Positions 15,435 to 22,079 of a stretch of DNA of 22,079 nucleotides are shown piece after piece; positions within the stretch are counted from its first letter, which is position 1, and each line of letters begins with the position of its first letter. Source of the DNA: Legionella_A sp049239925 (lineage in GTDB: Bacteria > Pseudomonadota > Gammaproteobacteria > Legionellales > Legionellaceae); the NCBI GenBank assembly GCA_049239925.1, contig JBMLTO010000087.1, positions 1 to 22,079 on the forward strand, given 5' to 3'. Position numbers and translations under genes: made by a program. The notes under the pieces were generated by a model that ran no database searches, was not told where the DNA came from, and was given only the letters and a program-made list of their open reading frames with translations.

Positions 15435-18017
15435 TTAACATTCTATGCTTTTGGTAACCACTTCCCGCAAGTCTCGAGATAAATTAGCTTGTTCTAAATA
15501 GCGCAATTGCTCGTTGATAAGTGATCGTAAATGTTCAGTTAAAAATTGCTTACGAGTGAATGGAGTGGCTAATCGAGCCGCTATTTGTGGGTTGATTGCA
15601 TCAATTTTGATTAACATATCCGTAAGGAACTGATAACCAGAACCATCACCTGCATGGAAATTGCGCGGATTATACTGGGTAAACCCGCCAATTAGTGATC
15701 TTACTTTATTGGGATTTTTTAAATTAAAAGAAGGATGTTCTAATAGCTGTTTAACTTGAGCCAATGTACCAGGTGCATCACAACACGCTTGAATTGCCAA
15801 CCATTTGTCCAATACAAGTTCATTGCCAGCCCATTTGCAATAAAACTTATCAATAGCCCCTAGACGAATAGGGTATTGCTTACTATTGACCAATAAATAA
15901 AAGCTCGCTAATTCATCACTCATTGTTTTTGCTTGCTCAAATTGGCGCTGGCAGATAGGTATGGCCTGAGCTTCATCTGCTTTCATCAGCAAGGATAAAC
16001 ATACATTTCTCAATCGACGACGACTATAGGCCGTTCCTTCCATCGTATGATCTTCCATCTGCCACAAAGCGTTATACGTAGCAAATAAACTTGAAAACAG
16101 AGCTTTGCCAAGCTGCTGATAATAATTATCACGAGCCGTTTCGAGCAATGAAGGCTCAACAGGCGATAAGACCGCAACTAATTCCTCGAATCCAGGAGGA
16201 GACAACAACTCTGCACGTAAAGCTCGATCAAGAGATTCATCCATCAGAACTTGCTGATATGCAGCAATCAAGTCATCCGATAAAAAGCAATCTTCAATAG
16301 ATTTCAAATAAACGTTGCAGATAGAATTTATCGCTAATTTCTGTGCCGCAGACCACTTCGCATAACCATCACTTTCAAAACATAACAAATCAATTAATTC
16401 TTGTTGAGTATTCGTTTGCTGTAAAATTATTGGCGCAGAAAAGTCTCGCAATAACGATATCAATGGTTTTTCAGCTAAATTATTAAACTGGAAAGACTGT
16501 TCATAATCTTTCAACTCGAGAATCTCTTGATTGATTGGCAATTGTTTCCCATCAGCACTAAAAAGAGCCAAGCGAATGGGAATATGAAATGGTAGTTTGC
16601 TCTTACACTCTGCTGTAGGACGACAAAATTGCTTGAGGGTTAAGGTTAATGTACCCGCTTCATAACTACTGTCGATAACAACTTCTGGTGTGCCAGCTTG
16701 GCTATACCAACGTTTAAATTGAGTCAAATCTACTGCATTAGCATCTTCCATCACTGCCACAAAATCATCAATAGTGACAGCCTGACCATCATGTCTCTGA
16801 AAATATAAATCCATGCCTTTACGAAAACCATCTTTCCCTAACAAGGTTTGCTGCATACGTATAACTTCTGCACCCTTGTTGTAAATAGTAGCTGTGTAAA
16901 AATTATTAATTTCTTCATAAGATTCAGGACGTACTGGGTGAGCCATCGCACCAGCGTCCTCGGGGAACTGTGTCGTTAATAACGACTTCACATCCAATAT
17001 ACGATTAACGTCGCGAGAGTTCATATCTCGCGAAAATTCTTGATCGCGAAAAACAGTAAGCCCTTCTTTAAGACTTAGTTGAAACCAATCTCTGCATGTG
17101 ATTCGGTTACCAGTCCAATTATGAAAATATTCATGCGCGATAACACCCTCAATATCAGCGTAATCCTGATCTGTAGCCGTATCTGGTCTAGCAAGCACAT
17201 ACTTTGAATTGAAAATATTTAGTCCTTTATTTTCCATTGCCCCCATATTGAAATCATGTACGGCAACGATCATAAATAAATCTAAATCATATTCTCTACC
17301 ATATTCTTGCTCATCCCAACGCATCGCTTTCTTAAGTGAGTTCATTGCATGCTGGCACTTATCCTCATTGCCTAGTTCAGTGTATATCTGTAAAGCTATT
17401 TCTCTACCTGAACAAGTTATGAATCGATCGCTAACACAAACCAGGTTACCTGCAACTAATGCAAACAAATATGATGGCTTTTTAAATGGATCTTGCCAGA
17501 TAGCCCAGTGCCGCCCATCAGGAGATGCCCCTTGTTCGATCCGATTACCGTTAGACAACAATACGGGGTAAGTTGCTTTGTCTGCTGTGATTCGGGTTGT
17601 GAAACTGGCCAAGACATCTGGGCGATCGAGAAAATAGGTAATCCGACGAAATCCCTCTGCTTCACACTGCGTACAAAATAATTGTTTTGTGCGGTATAAA
17701 CCAGACAGTTTGGTATTAGCCTGCGGGAAGATACGAGTGGTTATTGTCAACGTAAACTCATCTGGACAGTGCTTAATGATTAAATCTTGATCACTGAATT
17801 GATAATCGTTGTCAGATAAAGGCTCTCCATTCAGTTCGATAGAAACTAATTGCAACTCATCACCATGAAGATAGAGCGGTCCCGGATGTTGACGCCTTAA
17901 AACCATACGGTTGATCACTAAAGCATGTTCATCATACAAATCAAAATTTAACTCTACAATATCTACGCTAAATGCAGGGGGTAAATAGTCTTTACGGTTA
18001 ATGTTACGCGTTAACAT
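15435..18017 (-). CDS. pepN: Aminopeptidase N, M1 family
   Basis: PepN is a broad zinc aminopeptidase of the cytosol that finishes breakdown of peptides. The exopeptidase motif GAMEN lies at 259-263 and the zinc site HEYFHNWTGNRI begins at H295 (H295, E296, H299), within two residues of E. coli numbering. I chose the ATG at 18017, giving 860 residues (E. coli 870). It has GAGGAG about 9 bases upstream and the product begins MLTRNINRKDYLPPAF, as the family does. An in-frame ATG at 18146 would add 43 hydrophobic residues without family support. pepN and aroE form an operon. Together with the peptide importer it would supply amino acids from imported peptides. Confidence 0.95.
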   Translation of the reverse strand: MLTRNINRKDYLPPAFSVDIVELNFDLYDEHALVINRMVLRRQHPGPLYLHGDELQLVSIELNGEPLSDNDYQFSDQDLIIKHCPDEFTLTITTRIFPQANTKLSGLYRTKQLFCTQCEAEGFRRITYFLDRPDVLASFTTRITADKATYPVLLSNGNRIEQGASPDGRHWAIWQDPFKKPSYLFALVAGNLVCVSDRFITCSGREIALQIYTELGNEDKCQHAMNSLKKAMRWDEQEYGREYDLDLFMIVAVHDFNMGAMENKGLNIFNSKYVLARPDTATDQDYADIEGVIAHEYFHNWTGNRITCRDWFQLSLKEGLTVFRDQEFSRDMNSRDVNRILDVKSLLTTQFPEDAGAMAHPVRPESYEEINNFYTATIYNKGAEVIRMQQTLLGKDGFRKGMDLYFQRHDGQAVTIDDFVAVMEDANAVDLTQFKRWYSQAGTPEVVIDSSYEAGTLTLTLKQFCRPTAECKSKLPFHIPIRLALFSADGKQLPINQEILELKDYEQSFQFNNLAEKPLISLLRDFSAPIILQQTNTQQELIDLLCFESDGYAKWSAAQKLAINSICNVYLKSIEDCFLSDDLIAAYQQVLMDESLDRALRAELLSPPGFEELVAVLSPVEPSLLETARDNYYQQLGKALFSSLFATYNALWQMEDHTMEGTAYSRRRLRNVCLSLLMKADEAQAIPICQRQFEQAKTMSDELASFYLLVNSKQYPIRLGAIDKFYCKWAGNELVLDKWLAIQACCDAPGTLAQVKQLLEHPSFNLKNPNKVRSLIGGFTQYNPRNFHAGDGSGYQFLTDMLIKIDAINPQIAARLATPFTRKQFLTEHLRSLINEQLRYLEQANLSRDLREVVTKSIEC

Positions 18018-18426
18018 ATGACTGACTCCTCTTATCAATAAACGAAAACACAAACGTAAGATGGACAACGCATCTACGAAGATACTACAAACAAACATGC
18101 CAATGAGGGCAGAACTTTCCTTTTGATTTTTATCTAAAATATACAAGTTAATTTTAAATAAGGTTTATACGCAAACGGTTTTAGGTCCCTCAATGGGCAC
18201 GAGCAGCACTATTTAATAGTTTGACATTTGACGACAATAAATAATATAGCTCCTTTAAATAGCTAAGCCTAATATCCACCATTTGTAGAAACTTTTAAAG
18301 ATTTATTTTTTCATGCCACTTTTCATTAGTTGACCTATGATGACGGAGAAACTCTATTTTTAAATTGATCACTCCATCTTTGCGTGCGGAAAAAGTTCTT
18401 GCCGCACGCGTTCCAAATCAACAGAT
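18018..18426. other. Intergenic stretch between pepN and the helicase gene
   Basis: No gene is visible. It is AT-rich apart from one strong GC hairpin near its right end (18382-18409). TTGACA at 18221-18226 with TATAGC 18 bp downstream could be a plus-strand promoter, but no reading frame or clear RNA follows. Confidence 0.4.
18382..18409. other. Strong GC-rich hairpin just after the helicase gene
   Basis: GCGTGCGG (18382-18389) and CCGCACGC (18402-18409) form a perfect 8-bp GC-rich stem with a 12-base loop, 17 bp past the helicase stop. Neither strand has a following T-run, so it is not a canonical intrinsic terminator. It may protect a transcript 3' end or be a protein binding site. Confidence 0.5.
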
Positions 18427-21400
18427 CTATTGGATCGACCATGAAATAGCTTTAGACTCAGTTGTGTTACTAATTATTGATGAGCTGCTGGAAAATAAGC
18501 CTATGCCCGATGAATTAACAACAGTTCCAGGTGTTCTATTATCAGTAGACGCTAATATTTCTTTTAGCTTCGATTGAGCGGCATACAATTTTAAAAGAAT
18601 CTCACAGCCATCCTTGGTCTGCTTAAGATGGGAGTAAGCTGATGTTCCATCTGGTAGCGCACGACATAAGGCCTCAGCAGTGATGCCTTCCGCTAGCTTA
18701 GGGTTGCTATTCAATAGTGTCTGGAGTACCACATGTCCCTCAGGCGTTCCTGAAAGAGCATATAAAGCGGATACGTTTTCATCAGCACCCGCAGCATTGG
18801 GTAGGGCACGACACAAAGCCTCAGCAGTAATGCCTTCCGCTAGCCTAGGATTATTATTCAATAACATCTGGAGTAAAGCACGGCCCTCAGAATTGACCGA
18901 AAGAGAATATAGCACCGATACGTTTCCATGATCACCCGAGGTAGTGGGTAGAGAACGACACAAGGCCTCAGCGGTAATACCTGCCGCTAGCTTAGTGTTA
19001 TTATTCAATAACATTTGGAGTAGTGCACGCCCAACAGGAAATATAGAAAACCAATATAAAACAGAGGTGTTTTCATAAATTCCAGCCGAAACTGGTCTTG
19101 CCTGGCATAACTCATCTGCACTGATAGCATCGATTAGTGTTGGGTTTTGCTCAATCAAGCCAATAACAGCCTTATACCCTATCTCCGATTGCAGTAAAGC
19201 ACCTAAGATCGAGGGATTTTGGTTTGAGGGGTCCAGCTTGTAAAAATCTTTTGCATTGATTGTGTTCGCATAGTCTTTGTATAACTTGACTACTAAAAAC
19301 AAGAATTTGTGCATTTTTTCAGAATTTGACAAAATTAACTGTCTAAATTTGCTGTTATTTAAAAAGGAAAATAATGTTTTCTGCAACCTCGGTTTTTCTT
19401 TAATCCAGCTGCTGAGAGGCTGTTGCTTAGCCTTGTTCTCAATGGGGTGTGTTAAGAAAAATTTACCAGGGTCCTCAACATTTAAAAGCATGTCTAGCGC
19501 CTGAGTGATGTACACTGTTTCATCTTGACTAGATGATGAAGAGGAGGATGAGCGGCTTGAACCTTGCTGCCTTGATTGTTGTTGATTTGGCCTATGTGAG
19601 GGGGGGATTCGACTCACCAAAGGCTCTGCTTTTTTTTCTTCATCTCTTGTTAGCTGCGATTGTTGCACCGTTTGTATGCTAGGGATCCTATAGGCTTGGC
19701 GAAAAGACTTAAACGCCTGCTCATTATCAAGGATATGGCTACGATAATAATGCCAAGCCACCTCATCATTCCCTACCGCAAGCTGTCTTCTGATTTCTGC
19801 CAGCCGTTGCTCTTGTGTACTTTCCGACAAGGAACACACTGATTCCTGTTGATGACGACTAGACGTGTATCCCTGCAAAGCCTTGAATACATTTTCTAAA
19901 GCATGATGGTTACCTCGGAACAAGACATAAACGTCACTTCGTGCACGTGTAAAGGCAGTAAACAATCGATTCAATCGAGGACCATACTCCTGGTGCGATT
20001 GCCCCTTCTTAGGCCGCCCAACCTTCTCTATGCTCGGTGTATAATTCGCTAACTTATCGTTCATCTCTTTCGTGATACTGCGCTCAATTAAACCATAAAC
20101 AATAATCACCTCATACTCTAAACCTTTTGCCTGATCTACCGTTAAGACTAAAACTCCAGGACACCCCTCTCGCGCTGTCTGAACATCCGCTGCATCACAC
20201 ACTATCGCTACGTCTACTGATTGACTAAACTTCTCTTTCTCCGCCAAACTAAGACCAGTGGACCATACCACCGAACCACGAACGCTCCCATCACCAGCAA
20301 TCACCCTGCTCGCCATGTGTTTGTCTAGTATCCCACCTGTTAAATAGTGCTTTAAACCTAAAGCTCCATTCGCAAGTGCAATCGCTGCCTCTGAACAACG
20401 AAACGTATACGGTAACTCAATAACCCGAATATCCCCTGAATCGTGCAATAGACCTTTCAAAAACGGTAACTTCGAATAATCATCGTATAAACTTTGGTTG
20501 CTATCAATAAAATAGGCAATTTGTTCCCCTTTCGCCAAACTAAATAATGTCTTTAACTGCAGCGTTGAAAAATCTTGAGCTTCATCCACTACTATTTGGT
20601 CATAAACCGGTTCAACAACTGTGCCTAATCGCCATAATGCCAAGTCAACAACCTTCCTTGCCTCTAAATCAGCACGATAGGCTTGCAGTATGCTCGATAA
20701 TAACGTTTTATTATCCCTAGAACTCGAAGAGGAGCTACTCACAGGATAACCATCGCCATCATAGCCAGACATCATCCTCAGCCCTTGGTACAAATCACTA
20801 TAACATCGACTATCGGCATTCAAGCTCGCTTCAGGCTCTTTTTTTAATAGCTTGCACTTTTTTAAATAGCCTGCACACCAATCCTCAAAAGATGAGAATC
20901 CATCTTCAATAACTAAATTCCCAGCTAAACCATCGCCAGCTAATCCCTTGATAAGGTTTGTATACGTTTTATACTCCACCATAACCTGCGACCGTTCCAC
21001 AGACATAGGAAGGCTTGCATGCATACGATACATGTTCGATACTAAACGCTCTGATGAGGTGACATACAATACCCGAAACCCGCTCTCTTCTTCGGTCGAT
21101 TTTCTTATCAAACTCGCTGCCACACACGATTTACCAGAACCCGGCATCCCCATCACGATCATCGGTAGCATCGACTCTAAGGCCATCGATTGATTATCAT
21201 TCAATTCAATCAATCGATGATTGAAATAATCTGACTCAACCGGGGTTAAATCCTCACCATCTCTAGACGATTCAAGCTCTCTCGAATCAAAACCGCTCCC
21301 CGGTAAAGACAATCGAATCGCTTCCTCGATTAAAAAACGCTTCAAGTAGCGCCGATTTAAAAAGGCTGAACGCTTATAATCATGATGCTCTAACTCATCC

Positions 21401-21639
21401 AGCAATAACCAATAGCCAACCCCTCCCATCATCATCCGTGTTAATAACAACCTCGATTTACCATTCAAGCGAACACTGTAAACCCTTAACTCCTCTCCTA
21501 CCGCACGCAACTTCTCAAGATGCGCCCCCCTAGATAACTCCGATGATTTAAGACCCGATATAATCCCCGCATAACGAATTTCAGCATCACAGTGTCTGGC
21601 ACCCAATACTCGACTAATTAATACCAATGCAGTAGGCAT
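18427..21639 (-). CDS. UvrD/Rep-type SF1 helicase fused to a RelE-like N-terminal region and ankyrin-like C-terminal repeats
   Basis: The 1070-residue protein has the SF1A motif set: Walker A GMPGSGKSCVAASL (164-177), motif II VVDEAQDFS (350-358), motif III IAYFIDSNQSLYDD (374-387), LPYTFRCSEAA (409-419), motif V LTVDQAKGLEYEVIIVYG (499-516) and motif VI NRLFTAFTRARSDVYVLF (557-574). Residues 35-95 (LRVYSVRLNGKSRLLL, WLLLDELEHHDYKR) resemble the RelE/ParE fold and the region before the helicase in TRANK1-like proteins. After a Ser/Gln-rich linker (685-705), residues 839-985 form three 49-residue repeats (ITAEALCRALP..., LYALS..PEG..LLQ.LL..NP.LAEG), with diverged copies either side. GAGAGG lies about 8 bases before the ATG. 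It could be a DNA repair or defence helicase or a secreted effector; the sequence does not say. Confidence 0.85.
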   Translation of the reverse strand: MPTALVLISRVLGARHCDAEIRYAGIISGLKSSELSRGAHLEKLRAVGEELRVYSVRLNGKSRLLLTRMMMGGVGYWLLLDELEHHDYKRSAFLNRRYLKRFLIEEAIRLSLPGSGFDSRELESSRDGEDLTPVESDYFNHRLIELNDNQSMALESMLPMIVMGMPGSGKSCVAASLIRKSTEEESGFRVLYVTSSERLVSNMYRMHASLPMSVERSQVMVEYKTYTNLIKGLAGDGLAGNLVIEDGFSSFEDWCAGYLKKCKLLKKEPEASLNADSRCYSDLYQGLRMMSGYDGDGYPVSSSSSSSRDNKTLLSSILQAYRADLEARKVVDLALWRLGTVVEPVYDQIVVDEAQDFSTLQLKTLFSLAKGEQIAYFIDSNQSLYDDYSKLPFLKGLLHDSGDIRVIELPYTFRCSEAAIALANGALGLKHYLTGGILDKHMASRVIAGDGSVRGSVVWSTGLSLAEKEKFSQSVDVAIVCDAADVQTAREGCPGVLVLTVDQAKGLEYEVIIVYGLIERSITKEMNDKLANYTPSIEKVGRPKKGQSHQEYGPRLNRLFTAFTRARSDVYVLFRGNHHALENVFKALQGYTSSRHQQESVCSLSESTQEQRLAEIRRQLAVGNDEVAWHYYRSHILDNEQAFKSFRQAYRIPSIQTVQQSQLTRDEEKKAEPLVSRIPPSHRPNQQQSRQQGSSRSSSSSSSSQDETVYITQALDMLLNVEDPGKFFLTHPIENKAKQQPLSSWIKEKPRLQKTLFSFLNNSKFRQLILSNSEKMHKFLFLVVKLYKDYANTINAKDFYKLDPSNQNPSILGALLQSEIGYKAVIGLIEQNPTLIDAISADELCQARPVSAGIYENTSVLYWFSIFPVGRALLQMLLNNNTKLAAGITAEALCRSLPTTSGDHGNVSVLYSLSVNSEGRALLQMLLNNNPRLAEGITAEALCRALPNAAGADENVSALYALSGTPEGHVVLQTLLNSNPKLAEGITAEALCRALPDGTSAYSHLKQTKDGCEILLKLYAAQSKLKEILASTDNRTPGTVVNSSGIGLFSSSSSIISNTTESKAISWSIQ
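18556..19125 (-). repeat. 147-bp tandem repeats within the helicase gene
   Basis: Three complete 147-bp units (19125-18979, 18978-18832, 18831-18685) and a partial fourth (to about 18556) are in perfect register. For example GCCTCAGC recurs at 18671, 18818 and 18965. The two central units and the start of the partial one are highly similar at DNA level, and the unit nearest the helicase domain is more diverged. A still weaker copy of about 45 residues (793-837) precedes them. Confidence 0.85.
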
Positions 21640-21669
21640 CCCTAAATCCTCTCAAACAAATGTCCTCAA

Positions 21670-21697
21670 ATTGTAACTGTTGTTCTTTTTATGTCAA
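21670..21697 (-). promoter_or_regulatory. Sigma70-type promoter of the helicase gene
   Basis: On the minus strand TTGACA (21697-21692) is a perfect -35, followed after 16 bp by TACAAT (21675-21670). Transcription would start about 25 bp before the helicase ATG. A second TTGAC lies 23 bp further upstream. Confidence 0.55.
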
Positions 21698-21855
21698 TTG
21701 AAGTAAAGCCCTCTGTCAACTCAATGCAAAATGCCTTAGTGAGTTAAAAACGTCAACGATCACTTTATGATATGTAATGCCCAAAAAAGTGTATTAAGAT
21801 ATTGATATAAAAATAAAAAGAATCATTATTTGGAGTTTACATTTGAGGCTATCAG

Positions 21856-22026
21856 TTGACTATGCTTAACCATGCCATAAAAAATTTTGGCAACACCGTT
21901 CGTCAAGAACATCACCATACCCCTAATACTAATTCAGAAAATACTAACTCTCATTCTTCGCAACACCTTAAACAGCGTTTGAATAAAAATAGCCTAACTC
22001 CTTCATCCACAAATCAAGCAGAGTAA
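21856..22026 (+). CDS. Small hydrophilic hypothetical protein, divergent from the helicase gene
   Basis: From ATG at 21862 the frame encodes 54 residues, beginning MLNHAIKNFGNTVRQ and rich in Asn, Ser, His, Gln and Thr. An in-frame TTG at 21856 has AGG at good spacing and may be the real start, adding two residues. The composition is low-complexity with no membrane span or known motif. It diverges from the helicase gene with about 220 bp between. I cannot tell whether it is a gene, a truncated effector remnant or chance. Confidence 0.35.
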   Translation: MTMLNHAIKNFGNTVRQEHHHTPNTNSENTNSHSSQHLKQRLNKNSLTPSSTNQAE

Positions 22027-22079
22027 CTGTCAAAGACATAATAAATTCCATAGCTAAAGTCAGAGAAAATTCCATAGTA

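Noticed and set aside
18018..18146. In-frame hydrophobic N-terminal extension of PepN
   Set aside because: PepN is cytosolic and the internal ATG at 18017 has a strong Shine-Dalgarno and gives the family's normal start and length.
18365..18577. 70-codon plus-strand frame overlapping the helicase end
   Set aside because: Starts with TTG, lies mostly antisense to the helicase gene and shows no recognisable motif.
18556..19125. Regularly spaced repeats that might suggest a CRISPR array
   Set aside because: The 147-bp period is in frame within a coding region and there are no short repeat/spacer units; these are protein repeats.

Overview
The window looks like chromosomal DNA of a low-GC gammaproteobacterium. 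Hda, long-Q-loop CydA with CydB/CydX/CydP, PepN, AroE and a DtpA-type peptide transporter are all proteobacterial, mostly gammaproteobacterial, in type. Several features suggest a host-associated lineage (Legionellales-like is my best guess, by inference only): a patatin phospholipase, a very large UvrD-type helicase fused to ankyrin-like repeats, two unrecognised polytopic membrane proteins, and several decayed genes and mobile elements.

Layout. 1-660: left-edge fragment of a REP-associated tyrosine transposase (minus), its REP-type hairpin, and one copy of an insertion-sequence-end-like repeat. 661-3612: a compact cytochrome bd operon, cydP-cydA-cydB-cydX; the 56-aa CydP and 32-aa CydX genes are short and easy to miss. 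3655-5118: unrecognised membrane protein. 5264-6516: CDP-alcohol phosphatidyltransferase translationally coupled to hda. 6505-7713 (minus): second unrecognised membrane protein, converging on and overlapping the end of hda. 7934-9370 (minus): POT-family peptide transporter. 9464-10240 (minus): gene graveyard holding the 3' end of a group II intron (domains V and VI), a frameshifted N-terminal fragment of its reverse transcriptase, and a truncated arylamine N-acetyltransferase with an amber stop. 10324-12393: fused PabA-PabB aminodeoxychorismate synthase. 12394-13399: accessory stretch with a terminator, a second inverted copy of the IS-end-like repeat, and a GIY-YIG gene whose start has been lost. 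13400-14509: patatin with a good sigma70-type promoter. 14597-18017 (minus): pepN-aroE operon. 18427-21639 (minus): SF1 helicase with a RelE-like N-terminal region and three full 49-residue repeats. A small hydrophilic reading frame diverges from it at the right edge.

Functional picture. The housekeeping part covers microaerobic respiration (CydABXP), phospholipid synthesis, replication control (Hda), peptide uptake (POT) and breakdown (PepN), and the chorismate/folate branch (AroE, PabAB; not linked to each other here). The most unusual locus is the helicase/repeat fusion. Nothing in the window resembles a complete defence island, CRISPR array, rRNA or tRNA.
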